From the NCBI GenBank assembly GCA_004552725.1, contig SFNM01000049.1:1-14310 (forward strand): a DNA stretch of 14,310 nt, written 5' to 3'. This document shows positions 1 to 7,065 of this stretch, one piece after another. How positions within the stretch are numbered: the first letter of the stretch is position 1; every line of letters starts with the position of its first letter. The notes under the pieces were generated by a model. That model was not told the origin of the DNA and searched no databases. It was given only the letters and a program-made list of their open reading frames with translations. This stretch comes from Bacteroidales bacterium (GTDB taxonomy: Bacteria > Bacteroidota > Bacteroidia > Bacteroidales > Muribaculaceae). The position numbers were made by a program, and so were the translations under genes.

Positions 1-118
1 GTCCCGGGAACGTAAATCATGCACGACCACACCCCCGGGAGCAACCGCTCCGCGGCAGCACCCGGGGGCTAACGAAAATATAGCGCCTCCGGCGCACCAT
101 AGCCGCTCCGCGGCAATT
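1..118. repeat. Cluster of short GC-rich palindromes
   Basis: This gene-free stretch holds several short GC-rich dyads. CCCCCGGG at 32-39 can pair with CCCGGGGG at 61-68. The 13-mer CCGCTCCGCGGCA occurs twice, at 45-57 and 103-115. GCGCC (83-87) pairs with GGCGC (91-95) across three bases. A similar element with CCGC (228-231) and GCGG (240-243) lies further right. I see no convincing reading frame. These look like dispersed intergenic palindromes or terminator-like stems related to a gene left of the window; which of these is not decidable here. Confidence 0.5.
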
Positions 119-150
119 TGTTAAATCTCTGATAATCAAGAGAATGTGGG

Positions 151-169
151 TGTGTTATATGATAACACA
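151..169. promoter_or_regulatory. 8-3-8 perfect inverted repeat, operator-like
   Basis: TGTGTTAT (151-158), spacer ATG, then ATAACACA (162-169) form a perfect 8-bp dyad in A/T-rich DNA. The size fits a dimeric regulator site, but a small hairpin is equally possible. No promoter match or supported gene start lies close by, so its target is unknown. Confidence 0.3.
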
Positions 170-318
170 GGTGTTTTAGCAGAAGAACAGGATTAATTTA
201 TTCATATTCAGCCGATTACTTGTAGCGCCGCGGCTTGCTGCGGTATACCCGGATGGCTCAATTGCGGGCCTATAACTATATTTTCGACTTTTGACACACT
301 TTCTCCAAATCATCGGCC

Positions 319-347
319 TAATTCGTCAGCAGCCTGCTGACGAATTA
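319..347. repeat. 14-bp perfect inverted repeat with 1-base centre
   Basis: The arms at 319-332 (TAATTCGTCAGCAG) and 334-347 (CTGCTGACGAATTA) are exact reverse complements around base 333. Neither strand has a strong U-run after it, so it is a weak candidate for a classical terminator. It sits 21 bases from a second, longer palindrome, both downstream of the outer-membrane barrel gene's stop codon. Confidence 0.55.
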
Positions 348-367
348 TAAATGTTTGAGAAATAACT

Positions 368-403
368 ACTTAGCCGCTACAACTGCAGTTGTAGCGGCTA
401 AGT
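368..403 (-). terminator. Probable terminator/stem of the barrel gene (18-bp perfect palindrome)
   Basis: The arms at 368-385 and 386-403 are exact complements, including CTTAGCCGCTACAACTG and its reverse complement. The stem begins about 45 bases after the stop codon of the minus-strand gene ending at 447. On the minus strand it is followed by AGTTATTTCTC, a loose U-rich run rather than a perfect one. It could be an intrinsic terminator, a bidirectional terminator, or a 3' mRNA-stabilising hairpin. Confidence 0.5.
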
Positions 404-446
404 TTATTCAGGATGTCGGCGGAGTCTTTGTGCTACGGCTCGGCGG

Positions 447-2870
447 TTATTGCTTGCGGCCTTCGAGGTCGTCGTTGGTGATGCCGTTGTCGACTTTCTT
501 GACGGAGGATTTGAGCGAGCCGAGGCGGTAGGAGATGGCGATGTTGAAGCTGCGGCGGCCGTCGATGAGCGAGGAGCTGTAGCCGGTGTAATCGCCGTTG
601 ATGGTTTCGGCTGACCAGCGGTAGCGGCTGCTGCCGATGGGGTTGGTGGCGCCTACGCGCAGTTGCAAACGGTCTTCTTTGAGGAAGTTGCGCGAAATTT
701 GGATGCCATAGTAGAGGCGGTCGGCGAATGAGCCCACTTGGCGAGTGTAAACGTCTGAGGCGGTGTTGCCGCGGTAGAAGCCGAAGATTTCAGCATTGAT
801 TTTCCACGGGAGCTTTTGCTGGAAGCGCATGTAGAGGTTGTTGAATGCCCAAGTTTGGTTGACCATGCCGTGGTATTTGTAGCGTTGGAGGCCGTAGCTA
901 CCATTGAGCATCACGGAGGATTTGTCGGTGATGGACCACTGGGCGAAGAGCTGGAGGGAGAGGTCGCGATAGTGGCTTACGTTGCCGTAGGTGAGGTGAG
1001 TGTAGTTATCCTCATCGACCCACTGCACTGCTGCCACGCCGTTGTTAATCAGCGAGTAGCCGATGTTGGCGTTCATATTGAACTTGGGCGTGTAGAGCGT
1101 GTAGGTGAGGCGCAAACTGTGGCGGCGAGCGCTGCTGAGGTCGGGGTTACCGTGCGATTCGGCTGTGGGCGAGTAGGTGTAGGCCGGGTTGAGGTAGGAG
1201 ATGCCCGGACGCGAGATGCTGGAGGAGTAGTTGAAGCGAAACGACGAGGCGGCCGAGGCTTGGTAGGAGATGGCGGCCGAGGGCACGAGGTCGTTGAGGT
1301 GAGCGGAGAATGATTCAGCCGAACCGTCGGGGTATTCGGCTTTGTAGTAGGTGTTTTCGTAGCGCACGCCGCCGCGCAACATGAACTTGCCCACATTGGC
1401 CGAGTACTGAGCGTAAGCGCCGTTGATGTACGAATCGTGTTGGAATTGGGTTGTGCTCAGGTCGCTCAAACCGGTGAACTGAGTGGTATTGTCCGAAGTA
1501 TTGTGGCGGAAGATGCCTTTGGCGCCAAGGTCGATGGTGTGGATGCCCATGGTGCGCACCCAGTCAAGCTGGAGTGTGTGCTCGGCGAATTTGCCGTCGT
1601 AGTCGTTGTAGATGCCGTCGTAAGGCACTTCGAGCGCGCCCCATGAGTCGTAATAGGAGGTCTGACTGCGTTGGCTTTGGTTGGTGGTGGAGAGCAGGTA
1701 CGACGCGGTGAGTTTTTCGCCCGGTCGGCCGGTGGAGTGCTGGTAATTGAGGCCGAATTCGGCATCGAAATAGCGATTGAAAGGCGATTCAAGCGACTGG
1801 CGCATGCCGCCGATGAGTGTGCCGTCGGGCGCGTAGTAGTTTTGGTAACCGGTGCCGTTGGCGTCGACATCGTATGCCCAGCCGTGGGCTTCGAAGGTGA
1901 AGAGGTTGAGGGTGTCGGGCTGCCAAGATGCTTCGCCGCCGAAGGAGAGTGCGTAGCCTTCCGAGCTGTTCTCGCCACCTTCAAATCGGCGGTCACCATT
2001 GCTGTAGTTGATGGTTTCTTCCGAGAAGGAGCGCTGAGTTTTGCCCGAGAGCGGCTGATACCAAGCGTCGAGGCTGACGGTGACATTGCCCACCTCGCCG
2101 GTGCCGAAGATGCCGCCGGAGGGGTAGTCGTTCTCGGTGTCGTAGTTGACCATGGCGGTGGCGGTGTAGCCCTTGATGGCGGAGTTGTCTTCGGTGATGA
2201 AGTTGAGCACGGCGGTGGTGCCTTCGGCATCGTATTCGGCGCCCGGTTCGGTGATCACCTCAATGCGCTTGATGGTCGAGGCCGGCATGGCGCGGAAGAT
2301 GTCCTTGGAATTGCGGGTGAGCGACGGCGCCGGGCGGCCGTTCTTGTATATCTTGAAATCGGTAGAACCATTCACACGGATGGTGCCGTCGGCATCAACC
2401 GACACCATGGGCACTTTGCGCAGCACGTCGCTGACCATGAGGGTAGGGCGCTCTGGGTCGGCGGTGAGGTCGAAGGCCACGCCGTCGATTTTGCGGATTA
2501 CCATAGGCTTTTGGGCTGTGACGGTGATGGCTTCGAGTGTCTCAGCCGATTCACTCATTATCAAAGTCCCCAAGTCGACTACCGGAGCCTCATCCGATAT
2601 GGTGAAGGTGGTATCGACCTCATTCATACCGACATACGATAGGTTCATGCGGTAAGTGCCGACTGTGTCAATATCTTGCTTGATTACGCCGAGTTCGTTA
2701 GTAATTTGAGAAATCGAAGCAGAGGTGGCGCCCTCAGTAAAGAGGCGATAAGTCACATAAGGGAGCGGTTCGCCTTGAGAGTCGGCCACAACTGCTTTAA
2801 TTTGATATGCAGCGGCGTCGCAAATGGCCACGGCCGCGAGGAGGAGAGTGGAGAGAAAACGTGTATGCAT
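447..2870 (-). CDS. TonB-dependent receptor-like outer-membrane beta-barrel protein
   Basis: This 807-residue precursor belongs by its sequence pattern to the Bacteroidetes outer-membrane beta-barrel family (OMP_b-brl_3-like). A signal peptide spans about residues 1-21. A carboxypeptidase-regulatory-like beta-sandwich follows (about 23-105). A plug-like segment (about 115-228) contains the typical EAITVTAQ entry, VLRKVPMVSVDADGTIRVNG, KIYKNGRP and IEVITEPGAEYDAEG. The rest is aromatic-rich barrel strands, ending in a ISYRLGSLKSSVKKV-type tail with NDD that is common in this group. The length is normal. It probably sits in the outer membrane, but its substrate is unknown: no SusD-like partner, ECF sigma factor or anti-sigma factor is adjacent. 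ATG at 2870 is chosen because it gives a proper signal peptide; GGAGGA lies about 20 bases upstream. It appears monocistronic. Confidence 0.9.
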   Translation of the reverse strand: MHTRFLSTLLLAAVAICDAAAYQIKAVVADSQGEPLPYVTYRLFTEGATSASISQITNELGVIKQDIDTVGTYRMNLSYVGMNEVDTTFTISDEAPVVDLGTLIMSESAETLEAITVTAQKPMVIRKIDGVAFDLTADPERPTLMVSDVLRKVPMVSVDADGTIRVNGSTDFKIYKNGRPAPSLTRNSKDIFRAMPASTIKRIEVITEPGAEYDAEGTTAVLNFITEDNSAIKGYTATAMVNYDTENDYPSGGIFGTGEVGNVTVSLDAWYQPLSGKTQRSFSEETINYSNGDRRFEGGENSSEGYALSFGGEASWQPDTLNLFTFEAHGWAYDVDANGTGYQNYYAPDGTLIGGMRQSLESPFNRYFDAEFGLNYQHSTGRPGEKLTASYLLSTTNQSQRSQTSYYDSWGALEVPYDGIYNDYDGKFAEHTLQLDWVRTMGIHTIDLGAKGIFRHNTSDNTTQFTGLSDLSTTQFQHDSYINGAYAQYSANVGKFMLRGGVRYENTYYKAEYPDGSAESFSAHLNDLVPSAAISYQASAASSFRFNYSSSISRPGISYLNPAYTYSPTAESHGNPDLSSARRHSLRLTYTLYTPKFNMNANIGYSLINNGVAAVQWVDEDNYTHLTYGNVSHYRDLSLQLFAQWSITDKSSVMLNGSYGLQRYKYHGMVNQTWAFNNLYMRFQQKLPWKINAEIFGFYRGNTASDVYTRQVGSFADRLYYGIQISRNFLKEDRLQLRVGATNPIGSSRYRWSAETINGDYTGYSSSLIDGRRSFNIAISYRLGSLKSSVKKVDNGITNDDLEGRKQ

Positions 2871-2936
2871 GTTGAGTGTTATTATTTATGTCCTCCCATA
2901 AGACGCACATTTTTCGAAATAGTGACAAGCGATAGG

Positions 2937-2954
2937 CAGTTTTTACAGTTTTTA
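2937..2954. promoter_or_regulatory. Tandem 9-bp direct repeat upstream of the barrel gene
   Basis: CAGTTTTTA occurs twice head to tail (2937-2945 and 2946-2954), about 67-84 bases upstream of the minus-strand start at 2870. Two adjacent same-orientation half-sites could be bound by a response regulator or AraC-like activator. I found no clean TAnnTTTG promoter in this upstream region, which would suit an activated or non-standard promoter. This is inference. Confidence 0.3.
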
Positions 2955-3062
2955 ACATTGGTCGTTACATGCGTAAATATTCTACTATCAATAATTGAAG
3001 AATATACATCAACAAAAAAGCACCCTGCACCATCGGCAAGCCTTCTCCAAAAAAGCGGGCCA

Positions 3063-3145
3063 CCGCAAGAATACCGGATGAAATGCCGCAAGAATACCGG
3101 ATGAAATGCCACAAGAATACCGGATGAAATGCCACAAAAACACCG
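3063..3145. repeat. 23-bp tandem repeat, three full copies plus a decayed fourth
   Basis: The units start at 3063, 3086 and 3109. The first two copies are identical, and the third differs by one base (CCACAAG against CCGCAAG). A partial, degenerate fourth runs from 3132 to about 3145. The core is AGAATACCGGATGAAATG. The array lies between the dnaK terminator and the barrel gene's promoter region. It is too short and too regular in period, with no spacers, to be a CRISPR array. Confidence 0.9.
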
Positions 3146-3159
3146 AACGCTTAGCCTAT

Positions 3160-3204
3160 TTGCAAAAATAGAGCGCCCGGCTTCTGTGGTGAGAAGTCGG
3201 GCGC
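3160..3204 (-). terminator. Intrinsic terminator of dnaK
   Basis: The stem arms are 3173-3185 (GCGCCCGGCTTCT) and 3192-3204 (AGAAGTCGGGCGC), 13 bp with one G-T type mismatch around a 6-base loop. Read on the minus strand it is followed within a few bases by CTATTTTTG, a U-run. It begins about 22 bases after the dnaK stop codon. Stem, position and U-run all agree with Rho-independent termination. Confidence 0.85.
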
Positions 3205-3226
3205 ACTGTATATTAGCGAGAGTGAA

Positions 3227-5143
3227 TTACTTCACTTCTTCGAAGTCTACGTCGGTGACGTTGTCGTCTTTGCCGCCTTGTTGAGGGCCTTGTTGAGCAC
3301 TGGGGTTGAAGCCTGCTTGTTGGGCGCCGGCTTGTGCTTGCTGTTGGGCGTTGAGAATTTCTTGTTGAGCAGCGCCGAAGGCGGTTTGGATTTCGTTGAT
3401 AGCGGCTTCGATAGCGGCGATGTCTTGCGCTTTGTGGGCATCTTTCAGTTTTGACAAGGCGCCTTCGATAGCCGAGCGGTGGTTAGCGGGGAGTTTGTCG
3501 CCGAGTTCTTTGAGTTGTTGTTCGGTTTGGAAGATGATAGCGTCGGCTTTGTTGATAGTGTCGATACGTTCTTTTTCTTTGGCATCGGCGGCAGCGTTTG
3601 CTTCGGCTTCGTCTTTCATACGTTTGATTTCAGCGTCGGTAAGGCCGGATGAAGCCTCGATGCGGATGCTTTGTTGCTTGCCGGTGGCTTTATCCTTAGC
3701 GGATACGTTGAGGATGCCGTTGGCGTCGATTTCGAAAGTTACTTCGATTTGCGGGATGCCGCGAGGAGCGGGAGCGATGCCATCGAGGTGGAAGCGTCCG
3801 AGGAGTTTGTCGTCTTTCACCATAGGACGTTCGCCTTGGAACACGTTGATTTCAACGGAGGGTTGGTTGTCGGCAGCAGTGGAGAACACTTGGCTGTTGC
3901 GAGTAGGAATGGTGGTGTTGGCTTCGATGAGTTTGGTCATCACACCGCCGAGGGTTTCGATACCAACCGACAGGGGCACTACGTCGAGCAGGAGCACGTC
4001 TTTCACGTCGCCGGAGAGCACACCGCCTTGGATAGCAGCACCTACGGCTACCACTTCGTCGGGGTTCACGCCCTTACAGGGTGCTTTGCCGAAGAATTTT
4101 TCGACGATTTGTTGCACGGCGGGGATACGGGTGGAACCGCCCACGAGGATTACTTCGTCGATATCGGAAGGTTGGAGGCCGGCATCGCGGAGGGCTTGAC
4201 GGCAGGGCTCGAGGGTGCGTTGGATGAGCTCGTGAGCGAGTTGTTCGAATTTAGCACGAGTGAGGGTTTTAACCAAGTGCTGAGGAATACCGTTCACGGG
4301 CATGATGTACGGCAGGTTGATTTCGCTCGAGGTAGTCGACGAAAGTTCGATTTTGGCTTTTTCGGCAGCCTCTTTGAGGCGTTGGAGAGCCATGGGGTCT
4401 TGACGGAGGTCCACACCTTGCTCGGCTTTAAATTCGTCGGCGAGCCAGTCGATGATTACATGGTCGAAGTCGTCGCCGCCGAGGTGAGTGTCGCCGTTGG
4501 TGGATTTCACTTCAAATACACCGTCGCCGAGTTCGAGGATTGAGATATCGAATGTGCCGCCGCCGAGGTCGAATACGGCAATCTTTTGGTCTTTGTCGCT
4601 CTTATCGAGGCCGTAAGCAAGTGCGGCTGCGGTGGGCTCGTTGACGATACGGCGCACGTTCAGGCCGGCGATTTCGCCTGCTTCCTTGGTGGCTTGACGT
4701 TGGGAGTCGTTGAAGTAAGCGGGCACGGTGATAACGGCTTCTTTCACTTCTTGGCCGAGGAAATCTTCGGCGGTTTTCTTCATCTTTTGAAGAATCATTG
4801 CGGAGATTTCTTGCGGGGTATATTGACGGCCGTCGATGTCGATACGGGGAGTGGAGTTGTCGCCACGAACTACCGAGTAAGGCACGCGTTCGATTTCGCG
4901 GGTTACTTGGTCGTAGGTTTCACCCATGAAACGCTTGATGGAGTAAACGGTGCGTTTAGGGTTGGTGATGGCTTGACGTTTGGCGGGGTCGCCCACTTTG
5001 CGTTCGCCGCCTTCGATGAAGGCAACGACCGAAGGAGTGGTGTTGCGGCCTTCGCTATTGGGAATTACTTGGGGTTCTTTACCTTCGAGAACGGCTACAC
5101 AGGAGTTGGTGGTGCCGAGGTCAATACCAATGATTTTTGACAT
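3227..5143 (-). CDS. dnaK: Molecular chaperone DnaK (Hsp70)
   Basis: This cytoplasmic ATP-dependent chaperone works with DnaJ and GrpE, neither of which is encoded in the window. The 638 residues match the usual bacterial length. Visible motifs are phosphate-1 IGIDLGTTNSCVAV (5-18), the VPAYFNDSQRQATKEAG segment (140-156), NEPTAAALAYGLD (168-180), phosphate-2 FDLGGGTFDIS (191-201) and the adenosine-site motif VILVGGSTRIP (331-341). Also present are the hydrophobic interdomain linker with DVLLLDVVPLSVGIETLGG (382-400), a beta-sandwich substrate domain and a helical lid. A Q/G/A-rich tail ends in DVDFEEVK, the conserved acidic C-terminus. ATG at 5143 gives the canonical MSKIIGIDLG start. The leader is A/T-rich without a Shine-Dalgarno sequence. 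The gene is separated from trkH by 167 bases with its own promoter-like element, so it is probably transcribed alone. Confidence 0.98.
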   Translation of the reverse strand: MSKIIGIDLGTTNSCVAVLEGKEPQVIPNSEGRNTTPSVVAFIEGGERKVGDPAKRQAITNPKRTVYSIKRFMGETYDQVTREIERVPYSVVRGDNSTPRIDIDGRQYTPQEISAMILQKMKKTAEDFLGQEVKEAVITVPAYFNDSQRQATKEAGEIAGLNVRRIVNEPTAAALAYGLDKSDKDQKIAVFDLGGGTFDISILELGDGVFEVKSTNGDTHLGGDDFDHVIIDWLADEFKAEQGVDLRQDPMALQRLKEAAEKAKIELSSTTSSEINLPYIMPVNGIPQHLVKTLTRAKFEQLAHELIQRTLEPCRQALRDAGLQPSDIDEVILVGGSTRIPAVQQIVEKFFGKAPCKGVNPDEVVAVGAAIQGGVLSGDVKDVLLLDVVPLSVGIETLGGVMTKLIEANTTIPTRNSQVFSTAADNQPSVEINVFQGERPMVKDDKLLGRFHLDGIAPAPRGIPQIEVTFEIDANGILNVSAKDKATGKQQSIRIEASSGLTDAEIKRMKDEAEANAAADAKEKERIDTINKADAIIFQTEQQLKELGDKLPANHRSAIEGALSKLKDAHKAQDIAAIEAAINEIQTAFGAAQQEILNAQQQAQAGAQQAGFNPSAQQGPQQGGKDDNVTDVDFEEVK

Positions 5144-5200
5144 AGTTGTATGATTTTTTTGTTATTATTCGAGATTGATTGATGAGCAGCCGCGGTGGTT

Positions 5201-5214
5201 CGAGCGACTGCTCG
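5201..5214 (-). promoter_or_regulatory. 5' leader hairpin of dnaK
   Basis: CGAGC and GCTCG arms surround a four-base loop. If the sigma-54-like element upstream is real, transcription starts near 5214, which puts this hairpin at the extreme 5' end of a roughly 70-base leader. A 5'-terminal stem could stabilise the mRNA. This depends on the predicted start and is inference. Confidence 0.35.
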
Positions 5215-5224
5215 CTATAGATAA

Positions 5225-5279
5225 GGCAAAACGTGTGCCAAAAGCGCGGGGCTTGTTGCCACGTGCCAAAAAAGTGCCA
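5225..5279 (-). promoter_or_regulatory. Sigma-54-like promoter region of dnaK with three TGGCAC boxes
   Basis: Read on the minus strand, TGGCACACGTTTTGCC (5240 to 5225) fits the -24/-12 consensus TGGCACRNNNNTTGCW with exact GG-to-GC spacing; only the last base deviates. Two more TGGCAC boxes lie upstream at 5279-5274 and 5268-5263, 11 bp apart, about one helical turn. The distal one also forms a weaker -24/-12 match with TGGC at -12. I see neither a CIRCE operator nor a TAnnTTTG box in this gap. The start would be near 5214. Confidence 0.55.
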
Positions 5280-5310
5280 ATATGTCACTTGCGGGGAGTA
5301 ATAATTGCGG

Positions 5311-6828
5311 TTACGACCACGAAGTGCGCCATGTGGCCGGGTGCAGAGCGATAATAAAGCCGAATATTTCGAGGCGTCCGATAAGCATCAACATAGCCAA
5401 AATCACTTTGGCTGCCGCCGGCATAGCCGCCCATGAAAATTCGGGGCCGTATTGTCCGAGAGCGGGGCCAACGTTGCCCAGAGCGGAGATGGTGGTGGAG
5501 ATGGCCTCAACACATGGCAGCCCGCATGCCATCATTGCTATCCATCCGCCGAGCGCAAACAGCATAAAACTGAAGAAGAACACAAAGACGGTGGAAATAA
5601 GTTGGTTGTCGAAAATATGGCCATTGATTTTGATGGTTTGAACCGACCGCGGACGTATGATTTGATGGAATTGGTTCTTGAAACCGCGCCACATTATCAC
5701 CAAGCGCATGATTTTGATGCCGCCGGCCGTGGAGCCGGTGCAGCCGCCGGCAAACATAGTGTAGATAATCAAAATCCAGGTGAAAGCGGGGAATGATAGG
5801 TAGTCGTCGGTGGCAAAGCCTGTAGTGGTGTGGCACGATGTCACTTGAAACAAGGCGGAGCGGAATGCTTGCTCAATGCCGTAGCCATTGCAGACGACCA
5901 ACGCGGCGGCAATGACAATAGTCACCACGAAAACGCTCCCGAGGAAGAAACGTACCTCTTCATCGCGCAGAAGATGCTTAAACCGATATTTGAAAGCGAA
6001 GAAATAGAGGGAGAAACTGATGGAAGACACCAACATGGCCGTTATCAGTGTGTACTCAATCAGGGGCGAGTGCCAATAAGCGATGCTGGCTTGCTTGGTG
6101 GAGAAGCCGCCGGTGGCGGTAGCGGTGAGGGAGTGGCATGTGGCATCGAAGATGTTCATACCTTCGAGCCACAGCAGAAAAGCGGTGGCGATGGTCAGCA
6201 CGATGTACACGCTCCAGAGATACCGCGACATCGTTCCGGCTTTGGGGTGGATGTTGGCATGGGTCACGCCGGTGGCTTCGGAGAGGAAGAGCAACTTGCC
6301 TCCGATGCCGAAGCCGGGCATCAGGGCGATTGTGAAGAACGCGATGCCTAAGCCGCCAATCCACTGAGTGAGGCTGCGCCAAAACAGTATACCATGGGGC
6401 ATGGAGTCGATGTTGTCGAGAATGGTGGCGCCGGTGGTGGTGAAGCCCGACATTGTTTCAAAGAAAGCGTCGACCACAGATGGAATGTATCCGCCGAGCA
6501 AGAACGGCAGCATGCCAATCAGCGAAAACGTGAGCCATGCAGAGGCTACCACAATACATGTCTCGCGGCGGCGCGGCTTGGTGGCACTCCGCCCGATAAG
6601 CAACAAAGTGCCGGAGATTGCAGCGCAAATACCGGTAGAGATAATGAACGGCACGAAGTCGCCGTCGCCGTAGGCCAGAGCCACGATGGTAGAAATCGAA
6701 AGCAAAAGCGTTTCCACCGCGATGAGCAACCCCAACATATAGGCTACCATACGGAAGTTCACCGCCACGTTGCGCGTGGCAGATGACACGGAATACTCGA
6801 TGTCGATAAAGCGATCCATTTGTACCAT
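5311..6828 (-). CDS. trkH: Trk/Ktr-type potassium transporter membrane subunit TrkH
   Basis: This inner-membrane K+ translocating subunit normally works with a cytoplasmic TrkA/KtrA nucleotide-binding regulator, which is not in the window. The four repeated P-loops that make the selectivity filter are visible, numbering from the 505-residue product: SGFTTTGAT (127-135), TATATGGFST (235-244), SCHTTTGFAT (331-340) and SALGNVGPALG (448-458), between many hydrophobic helices. GGCTGSTAGGIKIMR (361-375) is the typical segment after the third filter. The length suits the family. I chose ATG 6828 (MVQMDRF) rather than an in-frame TTG at 6885, because that TTG is the -33 box of a consensus promoter and so would not be transcribed. 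ATG 6819 (MDRF) is an alternative start. Confidence 0.95.
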   Translation of the reverse strand: MVQMDRFIDIEYSVSSATRNVAVNFRMVAYMLGLLIAVETLLLSISTIVALAYGDGDFVPFIISTGICAAISGTLLLIGRSATKPRRRETCIVVASAWLTFSLIGMLPFLLGGYIPSVVDAFFETMSGFTTTGATILDNIDSMPHGILFWRSLTQWIGGLGIAFFTIALMPGFGIGGKLLFLSEATGVTHANIHPKAGTMSRYLWSVYIVLTIATAFLLWLEGMNIFDATCHSLTATATGGFSTKQASIAYWHSPLIEYTLITAMLVSSISFSLYFFAFKYRFKHLLRDEEVRFFLGSVFVVTIVIAAALVVCNGYGIEQAFRSALFQVTSCHTTTGFATDDYLSFPAFTWILIIYTMFAGGCTGSTAGGIKIMRLVIMWRGFKNQFHQIIRPRSVQTIKINGHIFDNQLISTVFVFFFSFMLFALGGWIAMMACGLPCVEAISTTISALGNVGPALGQYGPEFSWAAMPAAAKVILAMLMLIGRLEIFGFIIALHPATWRTSWS

Positions 6829-6854
6829 TGGCTTAAAAGCGACCAAATGCGCGG

Positions 6855-6885
6855 CAAATTTACAAAAAATCGCACAATCACGCAA
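6855..6885 (-). promoter_or_regulatory. Bacteroidetes housekeeping promoter of trkH
   Basis: On the minus strand TTG (6885-6883), a 20-base spacer and TAAATTTG (6862-6855) match the Bacteroidetes -33/-7 consensus (TTG, 19-21 bases, TAnnTTTG) exactly. Transcription should begin near 6848, about 20 bases before the chosen ATG at 6828. Confidence 0.75.
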
Positions 6886-7035
6886 AAAAATCTTGGGTAT
6901 ACCTATAAGATATGCGGATACGAATCGGCTTCCGCTTCACCACATCAAAGAGCCTCTGCCGGCGGTCGTAGTTAGGCTTAAATAGTTGTATTTTGTTAAT
7001 ATTTATTAATATCGTAGTCGCTGAGCGGATTTTTT
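6886..7035. other. Divergent intergenic spacer with an A/T-rich dyad
   Basis: No gene is supported between the trkH promoter and the lipoprotein operon promoter. The only structure I see is an A/T-rich dyad, TTAATA (6996-7001) and TATTAA (7004-7009), overlapping a TTAATAT direct repeat (6996-7002 and 7006-7012). It lies about 60-75 bases upstream of the predicted operon start, where an UP-like element or an operator could sit. Confidence 0.3.
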
Positions 7036-7065
7036 TTGCTCTCGCTTATAATTATTGTATCTTTG
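7036..7065 (+). promoter_or_regulatory. Bacteroidetes promoter of the fimbrillin operon
   Basis: TTG (7036-7038), a 19-base spacer and TATCTTTG (7058-7065) match the -33/-7 consensus exactly. The start is predicted near 7072, giving a leader of about 60 bases before GTG 7132. I found no substantial inverted repeats flanking the promoter that would suggest a phase-variable invertible segment. Confidence 0.75.

Noticed and set aside
1..446. tRNA or other structured RNA gene in the left gap
   Set aside because: The palindromes do not fit a cloverleaf or any RNA family I can recognise, and no TPsiC-like GGTTCGAATCC pattern is present.
816..2642. Long plus-strand open frames opposite the barrel gene (for example 1671-2642)
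   Set aside because: They are reverse-strand shadows of a GC-rich coding region. Their translations are low-complexity V/G/E-rich and lack recognisable motifs, while the minus-strand gene is clear.
2882..3112. 76-residue minus-strand open frame upstream of the barrel gene
   Set aside because: Its start lies in the 23-bp tandem repeat, and the frame crosses A/T-rich promoter DNA and the 9-bp repeats. The product shows no family features, so it is most likely chance.
3063..3145. CRISPR array
   Set aside because: The repeats abut with no unique spacers, the unit is 23 bp and there are only three copies. No cas gene is present.
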